DNA of 50,566 nucleotides from an uncultured Clostridia bacterium (GCA_947624235.1 CANQJK010000003.1:1-50566), one strand, 5' to 3'; positions 32,918 through 43,195 are shown, counted from the stretch's first letter. The notes: generated from the letters alone by a model not told the origin. A program made the numbers and translations.

Positions 32918-35900
32918 TTATTTAAGAATGTACAGCTGAATGGCTGTTTGCGTGCCACTATAAAATCTAAAGTACGTGGTATCATTGTTATGTTGTAAAA
33001 TACAACCACCTTGACCTTTTATTTTTACATTTCCGTCTGAGAATGTAATAGTAACCGTTCCTTTCGTACCCCAATCGATACCAGTTTTACTTTGGCTACG
33101 ACTGATATAATATCCCGTTTGTGATTGGATCTCGTATCCGCCGGTAACGGCAGTTATGATGAAATACGAATTTTCCACTTTGCTGTCATTAGTTATTTGG
33201 TTGTTGGTGATAGTTATACCACTCACTGCTTGGTCTTGAATTGTCGCATTACCATCAAATATATCTTTTTTGCTTTCACAAACAATTAGATATTTTCCTC
33301 CACTGACAATTTGAGACGTACTTGTAATTTTTTCGTAGTATTCTCCTGTCGGTTCCTCTCCGCCACCGGTGCTACTATGCCCCGGGCATTTATCTTTACA
33401 AACGGGATTCTGACACATCAAATCAGTACATTTGCCACAGTCCGGTTCGGAGCAGACATGTTGACAAACATGTTCAGGCTCCGGTATAGCGATACCTGTC
33501 GGCAATCTGTAAATTACCGGAACAGCATAAGTACCATTGTTGGAATTGGTATTACTTAAATTTGACTTGGAATACGGTCCGAATTTTAACGATATTGTCG
33601 TTTGATTACTTTTTTCTTGGAACAGCAATCCACGACTATTATCTTTAACATTGCAGAAATACTTGTTGCTATTGCTTATCGTCCATTTTGCGTTGTTCTC
33701 CGTTGCATCCGATAGTTTTTGGAAGTTTGTTCCACTATTATATGAGAGATAATCTTCATCGCTAAATTGCAACGTGTATTGTTCTCCCGTATTGCCAAGC
33801 GTCAAAATTGTGAAGGAATCCAACAGAGTGGTTAATTCTTCTGTTCCGCTTGCAATAGAAGTTTCAACACTTTGGAACTTCGAATCCGCAAAATTAGTCA
33901 TTACATGCAATTGTCCACCAGCGGGCGCATAGGCGAATATAAGTCTGTCGCCATCTTGCAAGTCTTCAACGCTTTTCACAAGCGACCAAGTTGCGGGTTG
34001 TGGTGCATTGCAATGAGTGCATTTCCCCTCCGAATAAGAGTGACTTATTGGCTCTTCGCCAAAGAACACACGCTCGCTCAGCATGTCACATGTTACGCCA
34101 TCCAGTTTGAGAGTGTACTTGGCTTGTTCTTTTTCGAACATCACAATCAAGTATTCTGTTGCGTTTTCTTCCGTTGTAGAAATTGTCACTGTTCCCGTAA
34201 TTGTACTACCGGAATCTGTAAATTCGACGGCTGAACTTACGACAGATAATTTTATGTTGCCTGTTACGGTTGCGCCGTTTAACTCAATTGTACCACCACT
34301 AATTGTGATGCCTTGTTGAGCGTTGATCGTGCCTTCTAATTTGACAGTTCCATTTGCCTCAATTGACAATGCCGTTGTCAATGTCAATATGTGATCATTG
34401 GCGTTGATTAGAATTTCTTGAGTTGCACTTGCTTTCAATTCAGCGCCTTCGCCATTGTAGTCCTTGTTGAGGGTGATCGTGCCACCATTTACTGCTACTG
34501 CTTCAAAAGCGGTTGCAAGGCTATCTGTGGAAGTGCTACCTGCGGTGAATACCTTCAAACCATATCCGCAGTCTGTGCAAGGAACTCCGTTGTGTTCTGT
34601 CCAATCTACTTCAACATGGTCACATCCTGCTCTATCGCAATATTGACGGTGTCGGTCGGGGTGTTCTTCGGTGTTATACTCCCATACAAGGTTGTGACCG
34701 AGAGGCTCGCCTTTATTTTGCGTGGTGTCGACTATCCTATCTTTTTGCAACGAGGTGGCGGGAGTTTCTCTGTCAGGTTCAATCGCTTCGTCTCCATTCA
34801 TATGGCCCTTACATGTGTTGCACTGCCATTGTCCGACATATGCGGGATCGTCGCAGGTGGCAGGAGTTGCAGGCAACCACTCCCAGCTGTGTCCTTTTTT
34901 GGGCGTTGTTGACTGTTCAGCATTTTGGCCACAACGTATGCAGGTGCCTTCTATTTTACCATCTTCGGTGCAGGTGGCGGGTGTTTCAACACCCTTAACA
35001 ACTGTATGGTTGCAGACTTCATAGTAGATTGTAATTGAAGTTACCACCGCGTAAGATGAACCACATTTCAACGTGAAGAAAGTATAATTTTCATCGTTTT
35101 TGGCGGTCCATTCCGTAATTGTTCCTTTGTTTACAGAACCCGTTCCGGAAATTTGTTTGCTTGTATTACTAAGATACAAATTCATGCTATTTGTTTTATA
35201 AGCAATAACAATTTTTGTAATGCGCCCGGGGAATGGCTTTGTATTGTAAATGTAACCAACGGACCCTTTTGCTTGCATTCCTCCACTATTTTCGTAAACT
35301 TTGTCTGTATCAAACTCAACACCATTTATCGTGACGGGATCTCCGTCGCCACCATCATACCCACCACCAGTAACTCCGATGTTTGAAACATTCAATGTGA
35401 TGTTTTGAGTAGTGACTCTCACCTCTCCGCAATCGCATTTTTCCTTTGTATATGCACCGCTTTCGTCTTGGAAGTTGTGCACTTGCTCGGTTTTGTAACC
35501 GCAAACACATTCTGCATCGTGATGAACTCTGTCGTTGTCCGCTTTCTTTTTGGCAACAAGGGTGTGGTTCTCGGTTTTTTCCGCTTCGCAACCCTCTTGT
35601 GTGCAAGTGAGTTTGTGTTGTCCTTCGCCATTATCGGTACCGGGTACAACACTCCAATTGTGGTTGTCTATTTTTTCGTATTTGCAATCGTTGCAAGTGC
35701 GGTGATGTCGACTTTCGTCCAGTTCGCTCCAATTGCTCCAATCGTGTCCTACTTCTGTCTTTGTGTAATCACAACCTTCCACCGAGCATGCTACATCGTG
35801 AGTAGTAGCCGTTTTGTTGGAATATTTAAGCGTGTGACCTACCGTTTCGGTTTGACGTCCGCAGATAGCGCACAGTTCATGGTGTCCTGCGTCGCCCTCG

Positions 35901-38900
35901 TTGACTATGCTGTCGTTGTGTTGAATATGTTCGCCGTTGACGTTGACAAGTGCCGTTTCGCACGTTACGCCGTCGCCTTCCAGTTTGAGCGTGTAGCCCG
36001 TAACGGAAGCGTCAAGCGCAAGCGTAGCGGACGTTGTCGTCACTTTGACTTTGGCATTGAGCGTGCCGTTTGTGACGGTAAGCGTTCCACCGCTAACGAT
36101 CACGTTGCCACCATTGACCGCAAGTGTTTTTTTGCCAAGGTCGAGCGTAACAGTGCCTTTGTTGGGCAAAGCGAGCGTTGTCTCCGTACTGTCGCTGAGC
36201 AATTTGACGGTTGCCGTTGTGCCTTCGGCGATCTTTGCAAACGCTTCTGTCAACGACACATAAAATGTCTCTTTGCCGTCGATCGTCACGCTGACATTTT
36301 GTCTGCTTGCACCGCATTTGCACTTTGTTCCGTCTTCTTGGTCGAAGGTGTGTTCCGTGCGGTCGTATTCTTGTCCACAACTTGTGCAATAATTCCAGTG
36401 ATCAGCGGAGTCGAACGTTTCTTTGGTTGTGCAAGCCTCTTCCTTGGTGGCTTTTTCGGTGCCCTCGGCACAGGTTTTGCAGGTGTAGACGTGAACTCTT
36501 TCGTCGCCGTCTTTGTGAACGGGTTTGCCTGTTAAGTCGTGCTTCAATTGCGTAGAGGCTTCTTCGATTTCGATTGTTGTCGTTTGCTCTCCCGTCACGT
36601 TGAGTGTGTCAAGTTCGGGTTGAGGAAGCTCGTTTTTGATTTTTTCAACATCGATTGTTGCCGTGTAGGTCGTGTAAGCATTGCGTTGGCAAGTTGCGTC
36701 CACTCTACTTCCGGCAACACCTTCAACTTCGATCGTGCAAACATGCTCTTCGTCGGTTTCGCAAACAAGGTGCAATATTGCGGTTGTTTCGTTCCAAGTC
36801 CAGCATTCATCGGCAAGCTTCCAAACGTGTCCATTGGCAGGTTTAATGACGGTACTGTCGTCAAGACGGTTGCCTTCCTCGTCGAACTTGCCGTCGCATT
36901 GATCGCACTTGTTGTACCCTATGTTACCGGGTTTGTCGCAAGTGGGTTGCGCTTCGGGCACCCAGGTAAACTTGTGGTTGTGGTCGGTTTTGTATACCAC
37001 CGAAATGGAAACTATCTCAACCTGACCATTAGTGCCAGTTTTACTGTTACCGCCTGCCGCGGAGAACGTTATCGATTTTTCTTCGTCAACAGGATAGGGG
37101 GTTTGGGACTCCACCTCCTCAGCACCATGTGCAAGATAACCCGCATTATTAGTTTTGTAAATAATAGTTACCGAAACCAAAACAAAACCGTCTTTTGCAG
37201 TGATCGTAAACTCGCCGTTGTCAGAGTGATAAATTTTCCAGATTTGCGGTTTTGATTCACTAGATTCTTGTTTTTTATAGGTTCCGGTATACGTTCCCTG
37301 TGAAGCTGAAACGGAAATTGCAGAATTAAGATCGAATTCTGTGTAAAGCGGACTAGGCTTGGTTCCCGTTGTTTCCGTCCATTTGTCTCTTTCCGCAATT
37401 TCTTGTATTGTTTTTGTAACCGTTTCATCACTTGGTACACCGTAGTCTCCCACCGTGATAGTTATGGTTGTTGCCTCCACAACATTGAAGCTGTACACGC
37501 CGTTTTTGTCTGCAACAAGATTTTCACCGTTTATCGTGACAGAAACAAGCTTGCCACCAGTGACGGTCACCTTAAACTTTACTTCCGTGCCAACAGGTTG
37601 CTCTTGCGTTCTCTCAAACGCACCGCCTTCTTCATCGGTGATCGTAACAGTTGAGCCTGCCACCTCACTACTATTGTCGTTGACGGTGATAGCGTAGTTG
37701 GGCAAGGAGTAGCTTTCCAACTTGCAAACGTTTTTGCCGTTTGTTTCGAAAAACTCAAAGCCATAATCCGAAAAATATTTCAGTTTGTCGCCGTTGCCAC
37801 TGATCGTGACTTGGGCACCGTTTCTGATGTCGTTGTATGTTACTTTGCCGTTGAGGTCGATACCGTAACCTTCAAAGCTGTATGCTTCGTCGCCATCGAT
37901 ATAGATCCAAAGGTTATACCAAGCACCACTATCGTTGGTACCGGTTTGTTTTTTGTAGACAAAACCTGTGAACACAAATGTATCCGTTGCCTTGGGTTTG
38001 AAACTGCCCTTTTGGACTGCATCGAGAATATCCTTTTGAGCAAATTCTTGCGAGCACTCGGTGCAGACATTGTTTTCGATCGTGCAATCTTCCGTTACGG
38101 TTTGGTTGCAATCGGGGCATGTGTAGGTGTGTTGCCAATCGTCTGCGTAAGAGATATCTTCACCACGGGTGTGCGCAACGGGAGATTTGTTGTTTCCGCA
38201 TACGGTACATTGCTCGTGATGTTGCGTGTCGTCATCCGAAACAAATTTGTAGCTGTGCTCCACTCCCTTGGTTTCGCCCACGGTGATGTTGGCTTGGTCG
38301 CAGGTGGTGCCTTTGATCTTGAACGTGTAGTCGCCCTGTGGCAAAACAAGCGCACCGCCCTTGTTGTAGACAATTGTGCCTACTGCAAAGGTCGTTCCGC
38401 CCGTAACCGTCAACGAACCGTCTACTTGCAAGGTGCCCTTTTCAAAGTGCACAGCGTGATTTGCAAGGTTTATGGTCACGTTGTAGCCGGCAGGGACGAT
38501 TATCGTGTCTTCTGCCGTACTGCTACGGTCGTGCGTAAGGGTGATAGTATAAGTTTTGGATATGTCTCCGTGCTTGGATATCAGATCGAACGCCTCGGCA
38601 ATGGTCGGCGCAAAGTAGGTGTTGTTCTTGTCGTCTACAATGCTCACTTCAAAGAACTTGTGTCCGCAAGTTGTGCAGAAGCCGTCGTTTGCATCTTTGT
38701 CGAAGCTGTGCTTCTCGTAGCCAAACTGCTCTTCGCAGAATTGGCAAACTTGCCAGTGATGATCTGCGTCGGCGTAGAAGCCTTTTTTCAAGCCGTGAGT
38801 GGCGTCGTGTTTGTCGTCGCCACCGTCGGGCGTACATTCTTCTTCTTTTACCGCCTTGAACTTGCAATCTTTACAAGTCTTGGTGTGATAGCCGTCTTTG

Positions 38901-41482
38901 GTCGATTTTTCGTACTGCCATACGTGCTCGGTCACACCCGTTTTGTGTTCGGGGTTGTATTCGCACTCGTACCAGTGGTTTGTTCCGTCGAACGACCACT
39001 CTTCCTTGTACTTGTGGTTTGTTTCGTCTATTTGCGTTTCGATGTCGCCCCAATCGGCAGGCACCTTGACGCCGTCCTTTTCCACAAAGTATTTTTCACA
39101 TTCGGAACATTGATAATATTCCTTGTTGCCCTTATTTGAGCAGGTCGCTTGCACGGCGGGGTGCTTTTCGCCATAGACGTGCTCGGCAAGGGGCAATGTT
39201 TGCGTAAACGTTTGCGAAGGAGCCGTTACACCACCAACAGTGGCGTCCTTTTCGAGACGGTATTCCACCTTGCCTTGTTCCACGCAGGAAGAAGGCGTGC
39301 GGTGTTGCTCGATCAGTTTTACTTCCACTTGTTCGGTGTGTCCGCACACGTTACAACTGAAATGCGCAGTGGCTGTTTTGAAAGTCTTTTCGTCCCAAGT
39401 CCAATTGTCAAACTTGTAGGTGTGCGCCAGTTTGTCCAGCACAAGCTCGTTGGCTTGAACTTCCTTTTTGACGCCGTTTTCGTCAACAAACAACTTGTGG
39501 CAATCGGCGCATTGATAGTGAGCGTCAGTACCCGTAGCCGTGCAGGTGGGTTCCTGCTTGGGAATGAGCGTGCCGTAGGTGTGTCCCTTGGCAGGTTCGT
39601 CCTCGGTGCGCGTGGCTTGGCAACGCGTGCATGTGAAGGTGCGTGTGCCCGTGTCCTCGCATGTGGGCGGAGTGGTTACCTGACCGTTGTTCCAAGTGTG
39701 GTCGAGTTGCGCGTCGTTGACGGTGACGTCTACGTCGTTGCAGTGCAAGCTTGCTTTTAGCGCGATTTGGTAGTTACCGCTGACGCCGTCAAGCACAAGT
39801 TTTCCGCCGTTGAACTGCACCTTGCCGTCGAGCGTGCCGTTTGTCAACGTTACGTTGGCGTTGCCCTCCACCACAAGACGATAACTGCCCATATTGATGC
39901 CGAAACCGCTCATATTCAACGTGACGTCGATGTCGCCGTCAAATGTTACGTCGGCTGTTGCTCCGCGGTCGTCGGTGAGAACTATCGTTGCGGGGGTTGT
40001 GGGATAGTTTTGCTTGATGTAGTTGAGCGCTTCGGCAAGGTTTGCAACTTGGTGGTCGGTGGCGCCTTCCACTTGCACTATTATCTCGCTGACCTCTTTG
40101 CCACACTCGGTGCATTGCTTACTGCCCGCTTGCAGAGCGTGAGGCTCGTGCGTCAAATCTCCCGAGCAGACGGTGCACTTATGCCAGTGATAGTCGCCGT
40201 CGAACTGCCATGCTTGGGCAGGGGTGCACTCTTCCGTTTTGTTGTAGTCGCAACGGGCGCATGTAACAGTGTGATGAACGCCGTCCTTGTCGGACGTGTA
40301 GATGAAACTGTGTCCGAGAGGCGCGGTGTTTTTGGGCTCGATAAGCGTCGCTCCGCAATCGGCGCAACGCCAACCTTCCGTCTTTCCGCCGTGCGTGCAA
40401 TCTGCGGGGATGGGTTCTATTTTTTGACGATTGTTGTGACCTGTGGCGGGCAAAACGACGGGTTTGTCTATTTGCTTTTCGCACTCCATATCCTCAAAAA
40501 GCTTGTTGCAACGCGTGCACTTGTAGTATGTTTCGAAACCGCTGTTTGTGCAGTCGGGCGCTTTGCCCTCTACTTTTTGCGGGGTGTGTCCCAGTGCGTT
40601 GAGAACAAGCGCGTCTTCGTCAACGGGTTGTTTGCCCTCGTCGAAGAACTGCTTGCATTGCGCGCATTGATAGTACGCTATGTGACCTGCCTGCTCGCAG
40701 TTCGGCTCTACCCTTTCAACCAAACGACCGAAACTGTGTGCAAGCTTGGGCAATGTTTGCGTAAAGCTCTCCGTGCAATCGTCGTTTTGGCAGGTAAACG
40801 TCTTGACGCCTTCCTGTTGGCAAGTGGCTTCCGTCGTCACAACGCCGTTGTCGTAGTTGTGAGCAAGTTTAGGCAATTTTTGCGTGTAACTTTCCGAGCA
40901 GCCGTCGTTTTGGCAGGTAAACGTCTTGACGCCGTCATGTTGACAAGTGGCTTCCGTCGTCACAACGCCGTCATCGAAGTTGTGAGCAAGAGGAGCGATT
41001 ACCAGATCGCTGTCCTGCACGATGTAGCCTTCTTCGTTCAACTTGGTACCGCAGTTATCTTTGCACAGCCAGTATTCCTTGGTGCCTTCGCTGTGACAAG
41101 TGGGATCTACTTGCGTCACATGCGTTCCCTTGGCATGCTGACCTGTCGCCTCGATATCCTCGGGGCGCGTTGCTGTTTTACAAACAGTACAGGTGTACGT
41201 TTTGACGCCCTTTTGAGTGCAGGTTGGCTCCGTCGTCACCTTGCCCTCATCCCAGACGTGGTCTTGCGTGATGGGAAGAGTGCGTTCTTCCGTTTGTCCG
41301 CAGACTTTACATCTGTAAACTGCCGTTCCTGTTTCGGCACAGGTGGCGGGTTTGGTTATCTGACCGTTGTCCCACGAGTGCCCTTTTGCGCAGGGATCTT
41401 GGTTTTCGGAACACGCCGTAACCGTAAGGGCGACGACCGAAACAAGCAAGATCGCGAGCAAAATTCGGATAGCTTTTTTCAT
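32918..41482 (-). CDS. Giant Cys-rich repeat surface lipoprotein (2,854 aa)
   Basis: Predicted lipoprotein: basic start, hydrophobic segment, lipobox V21-T22-A23-C24. More than 30 units of roughly 35-50 residues follow the plan H-x-W/F..G..T..ATC...G...Y-x-C-x2-C, resembling small zinc-knuckle or disulfide units of large clostridial surface proteins. Between them lie about four beta-solenoid-like blocks (for example LVVEGNANVTLTNGTLDGKV; GTLTVTNGTLNAKV), an OB-like segment near the middle and, at the C-terminus, two related beta-domains (LVKSVEDLQDGDRLIFAY; ITSTSQIVSGGKYLIVCE). No LPxTG motif, so anchoring is through lipid. AAGGAG precedes the ATG. The function is unknown; adhesion or ligand binding is a guess. 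The 3' part is visibly more AT-rich than the 5' part. Confidence 0.85.
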   Translation of the reverse strand: MKKAIRILLAILLVSVVALTVTACSENQDPCAKGHSWDNGQITKPATCAETGTAVYRCKVCGQTEERTLPITQDHVWDEGKVTTEPTCTQKGVKTYTCTVCKTATRPEDIEATGQHAKGTHVTQVDPTCHSEGTKEYWLCKDNCGTKLNEEGYIVQDSDLVIAPLAHNFDDGVVTTEATCQHDGVKTFTCQNDGCSESYTQKLPKLAHNYDNGVVTTEATCQQEGVKTFTCQNDDCTESFTQTLPKLAHSFGRLVERVEPNCEQAGHIAYYQCAQCKQFFDEGKQPVDEDALVLNALGHTPQKVEGKAPDCTNSGFETYYKCTRCNKLFEDMECEKQIDKPVVLPATGHNNRQKIEPIPADCTHGGKTEGWRCADCGATLIEPKNTAPLGHSFIYTSDKDGVHHTVTCARCDYNKTEECTPAQAWQFDGDYHWHKCTVCSGDLTHEPHALQAGSKQCTECGKEVSEIIVQVEGATDHQVANLAEALNYIKQNYPTTPATIVLTDDRGATADVTFDGDIDVTLNMSGFGINMGSYRLVVEGNANVTLTNGTLDGKVQFNGGKLVLDGVSGNYQIALKASLHCNDVDVTVNDAQLDHTWNNGQVTTPPTCEDTGTRTFTCTRCQATRTEDEPAKGHTYGTLIPKQEPTCTATGTDAHYQCADCHKLFVDENGVKKEVQANELVLDKLAHTYKFDNWTWDEKTFKTATAHFSCNVCGHTEQVEVKLIEQHRTPSSCVEQGKVEYRLEKDATVGGVTAPSQTFTQTLPLAEHVYGEKHPAVQATCSNKGNKEYYQCSECEKYFVEKDGVKVPADWGDIETQIDETNHKYKEEWSFDGTNHWYECEYNPEHKTGVTEHVWQYEKSTKDGYHTKTCKDCKFKAVKEEECTPDGGDDKHDATHGLKKGFYADADHHWQVCQFCEEQFGYEKHSFDKDANDGFCTTCGHKFFEVSIVDDKNNTYFAPTIAEAFDLISKHGDISKTYTITLTHDRSSTAEDTIIVPAGYNVTINLANHAVHFEKGTLQVDGSLTVTGGTTFAVGTIVYNKGGALVLPQGDYTFKIKGTTCDQANITVGETKGVEHSYKFVSDDDTQHHEQCTVCGNNKSPVAHTRGEDISYADDWQHTYTCPDCNQTVTEDCTIENNVCTECSQEFAQKDILDAVQKGSFKPKATDTFVFTGFVYKKQTGTNDSGAWYNLWIYIDGDEAYSFEGYGIDLNGKVTYNDIRNGAQVTISGNGDKLKYFSDYGFEFFETNGKNVCKLESYSLPNYAITVNDNSSEVAGSTVTITDEEGGAFERTQEQPVGTEVKFKVTVTGGKLVSVTINGENLVADKNGVYSFNVVEATTITITVGDYGVPSDETVTKTIQEIAERDKWTETTGTKPSPLYTEFDLNSAISVSASQGTYTGTYKKQESSESKPQIWKIYHSDNGEFTITAKDGFVLVSVTIIYKTNNAGYLAHGAEEVESQTPYPVDEEKSITFSAAGGNSKTGTNGQVEIVSISVVYKTDHNHKFTWVPEAQPTCDKPGNIGYNKCDQCDGKFDEEGNRLDDSTVIKPANGHVWKLADECWTWNETTAILHLVCETDEEHVCTIEVEGVAGSRVDATCQRNAYTTYTATIDVEKIKNELPQPELDTLNVTGEQTTTIEIEEASTQLKHDLTGKPVHKDGDERVHVYTCKTCAEGTEKATKEEACTTKETFDSADHWNYCTSCGQEYDRTEHTFDQEDGTKCKCGASRQNVSVTIDGKETFYVSLTEAFAKIAEGTTATVKLLSDSTETTLALPNKGTVTLDLGKKTLAVNGGNVIVSGGTLTVTNGTLNAKVKVTTTSATLALDASVTGYTLKLEGDGVTCETALVNVNGEHIQHNDSIVNEGDAGHHELCAICGRQTETVGHTLKYSNKTATTHDVACSVEGCDYTKTEVGHDWSNWSELDESRHHRTCNDCKYEKIDNHNWSVVPGTDNGEGQHKLTCTQEGCEAEKTENHTLVAKKKADNDRVHHDAECVCGYKTEQVHNFQDESGAYTKEKCDCGEVRVTTQNITLNVSNIGVTGGGYDGGDGDPVTINGVEFDTDKVYENSGGMQAKGSVGYIYNTKPFPGRITKIVIAYKTNSMNLYLSNTSKQISGTGSVNKGTITEWTAKNDENYTFFTLKCGSSYAVVTSITIYYEVCNHTVVKGVETPATCTEDGKIEGTCIRCGQNAEQSTTPKKGHSWEWLPATPATCDDPAYVGQWQCNTCKGHMNGDEAIEPDRETPATSLQKDRIVDTTQNKGEPLGHNLVWEYNTEEHPDRHRQYCDRAGCDHVEVDWTEHNGVPCTDCGYGLKVFTAGSTSTDSLATAFEAVAVNGGTITLNKDYNGEGAELKASATQEILINANDHILTLTTALSIEANGTVKLEGTINAQQGITISGGTIELNGATVTGNIKLSVVSSAVEFTDSGSTITGTVTISTTEENATEYLIVMFEKEQAKYTLKLDGVTCDMLSERVFFGEEPISHSYSEGKCTHCNAPQPATWSLVKSVEDLQDGDRLIFAYAPAGGQLHVMTNFADSKFQSVETSIASGTEELTTLLDSFTILTLGNTGEQYTLQFSDEDYLSYNSGTNFQKLSDATENNAKWTISNSNKYFCNVKDNSRGLLFQEKSNQTTISLKFGPYSKSNLSNTNSNNGTYAVPVIYRLPTGIAIPEPEHVCQHVCSEPDCGKCTDLMCQNPVCKDKCPGHSSTGGGEEPTGEYYEKITSTSQIVSGGKYLIVCESKKDIFDGNATIQDQAVSGITITNNQITNDSKVENSYFIITAVTGGYEIQSQTGYYISRSQSKTGIDWGTKGTVTITFSDGNVKIKGQGGCILQHNNDTTYFRFYSGTQTAIQLYILK

Positions 41483-41513
41483 TGCGTTTTCTCCTTATAA
41501 AATTTTGTTTTTT

Positions 41514-41560
41514 GCAAAAAAAACACTGTCAAGGGATAAATTTGTCCCTTTGACAGTGTT
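41514..41560 (-). terminator. Strong terminator between the 35-codon ORF and the giant lipoprotein gene
   Basis: On the minus strand AACACTGTCA-AAGGG and CCCTTGACAGTGTT form a nearly perfect 14-bp stem (one bulge) with a nine-base AT loop, followed by eight T. It begins on the stop codon of the small ORF and lies 32 bases before the lipoprotein start, so transcription from the upstream promoter must pass it: an attenuator arrangement. Confidence 0.9.
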
Positions 41561-41666
41561 ATAATGGCGTATTTTTAGTGCAAAAATCAACCCGCGTTAA
41601 AACCGATGTTTCACGCTCGATACCCAAAATATATTGCTTGTTTCGTTTGAAGAATAACGCGCGCAT
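41559..41666 (-). CDS. Small ORF / possible leader peptide (35 aa)
   Basis: ATG 41666 follows GGAGG with a five-base gap. The frame runs 35 codons, reading MRALFFKRNKQYILGIE at the start and TRVDFCTKNTPL at the end, and its TAA falls on the first bases of the strong terminator. It is basic, with no signal peptide and no run of one amino acid that would suggest classic amino-acid attenuation. A promoter with TTGACA and TATAAT lies 51 bases upstream. It may encode a small protein in its own right, with the giant gene expressed by read-through, or act as a regulatory leader peptide. Confidence 0.6.
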   Translation of the reverse strand: MRALFFKRNKQYILGIERETSVLTRVDFCTKNTPL

Positions 41667-41716
41667 GTTACCTCCAAAAATCCTCAAGAAAATATTTTGT
41701 TGCTAATTACTTATAT

Positions 41717-41744
41717 ATTATATCAACCTTTGAAATATTGTCAA
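41717..41744 (-). promoter_or_regulatory. Consensus promoter upstream of the small ORF and giant lipoprotein gene
   Basis: TTGACA (41739-41744) and TATAAT (41717-41722) on the minus strand, both perfect matches, 16-bp spacer. Confidence 0.85.
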
Positions 41745-41836
41745 TAGTTACAACAATTTTTTCGACAAAAATTTCTGCGACAAGTCCTTTTTGCATAACT
41801 TTGTTTGCGCTAAACATACTATCCGCAGGAGGAATT

Positions 41837-43048
41837 ATGCAAACCAAACAAAATTACAAAGAAGAACGCACCGATCTGATAGTCGGCATACTTGTTATCG
41901 TTGCGGTAATGGCGCTGTTTGTGTTGATGATATCCACAATTGGCAGAAACATGCGAAAATACACCGAAGTGCGCTATTCGGGACAAATCACCTACGACGG
42001 CACCGCTCAACGCGGAAAGCAACAAACTTTTACCTACGCGCCCGCCCGTCCCGTTGCAGATGGGGAACAGGTGATATGGAAGGTAAACGGCGAACAGGTT
42101 TTTGAGGGAGTTTACGCCCAAGACCAACCGATATCCTTCGACTACACTCCCGACCAAAGCGGTAGGTTGGAAATCTGCGCGCAGGCGGGAAACAACATTC
42201 AGACCGCAGTTCTCGATGTGGAGCGTCCGCGCCTTACGCTTACCCTGCCCGACTACACCGTCGTTTACGGAGAACCTCTTCCGCAACTGTCGCCCAACGT
42301 TACGGGCTTTGTGGACGAGGAAGAACAAACAAACTTTTGCTACGACGCCAAGTGCACTATCGGGTGCGACAAACCCGACGTGGGCGTGTACTCTATCCGA
42401 ACGGAAGCCCCTTGCGAATATCTCGACTACGAAACGGAGTGCAGTTTCGGCACCCTCACGGTGCTTCCGCGCGAACTGGCGGTAGTAAACGACTTTGTAA
42501 AGACTTACGATTCCACCAACTATATTCAATCGCCCGACATCCGACTGGAAGGCGTTGTGGATGGGGACGACGTGTATGCGCAGTGCGACAGGCTGTACTT
42601 TGACAACAAAAACGTCGGAATGGGCAAGACCGTGTTGCTGGGGAGCATAGAACTGCTGGGCGAGGACGGCGACAACTACTTTTTGCCCGATTTCGGCACA
42701 GGAACCATTGCTCCGCGCGGAATTGTGCTGGAAGGGCTATCGGTAAAGGACAAGTACTTTGACGGCACCACCAAGGCGCAATTGAACAGCGCAGGCACCC
42801 TCAACGGCGTGTGCGAGGGGGACAGCGTGGCAATTGGCAACATATCGGTGAGCTTTGACGAGGCAGGCGTGGGCAAACACAACGTGATAACGCAAAACAT
42901 CACCCTTATCGGCGCAGACAAAAGCAACTACACCGTTGTGGGAGTAAAAACAAATCAAGCGGAAATTTTGCAAACGGAACAAAACTTTTGGGACAAGTTG
43001 CTCAACAGAGAACCTGTCAGCCCCACCGCGGTAGGCGTCGGCAGATAA
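41837..43048 (+). CDS. Membrane-anchored protein with MBG/YDG-type beta-domains (403 aa)
   Basis: A single hydrophobic span near residues 14-36 anchors a long extracytoplasmic part. The first 120 residues outside form an Ig-like domain (YSGQITYDGTAQRGKQQTFT). Then come MBG-type repeats (YTVVYGEPLPQLSPNVTGF ... GTLTVLPRELAV; VKTYDSTNYIQSPDIRLEGV) and a YDG-like unit (DKYFDGTTKAQLNSAGTLNG ... NITLIGADKSNYTVVG), as in bacterial adhesins. The start is ATG 41837, preceded by AGGAGG with a four-base gap; the frame extends to 41738 but into the divergent promoter. Role in surface structure is inferred; it is divergent from the giant lipoprotein gene. Confidence 0.82.
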   Translation: MQTKQNYKEERTDLIVGILVIVAVMALFVLMISTIGRNMRKYTEVRYSGQITYDGTAQRGKQQTFTYAPARPVADGEQVIWKVNGEQVFEGVYAQDQPISFDYTPDQSGRLEICAQAGNNIQTAVLDVERPRLTLTLPDYTVVYGEPLPQLSPNVTGFVDEEEQTNFCYDAKCTIGCDKPDVGVYSIRTEAPCEYLDYETECSFGTLTVLPRELAVVNDFVKTYDSTNYIQSPDIRLEGVVDGDDVYAQCDRLYFDNKNVGMGKTVLLGSIELLGEDGDNYFLPDFGTGTIAPRGIVLEGLSVKDKYFDGTTKAQLNSAGTLNGVCEGDSVAIGNISVSFDEAGVGKHNVITQNITLIGADKSNYTVVGVKTNQAEILQTEQNFWDKLLNREPVSPTAVGVGR

Positions 43049-43166
43049 CGCCGATGATCGACGGGCACGCGCTCGATCGTTGGGCGCGTCCTGCCAAACG
43101 TCATATAACGCTTTGCATTGACAAAAATCCCGACGGACAGACAAAACTTTTGACGGGTAAAATGTA

Positions 43167-43195
43167 TTGCAAAATATCTGTTGGTGTTGTATAAT
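43167..43195 (+). promoter_or_regulatory. Promoter of the acidic membrane protein gene
   Basis: TTGCAA (43167-43172) and TATAAT (43190-43195) with a 17-bp spacer, 39 bases before the start codon at 43235. Confidence 0.75.

Noticed and set aside
35405..41500. Several long plus-strand frames (35405-36535, 37811-39139, 39767-41500)
   Set aside because: Antisense to the giant repeat gene; the repeat codons create open antisense frames, and none has a start signal or a known domain.
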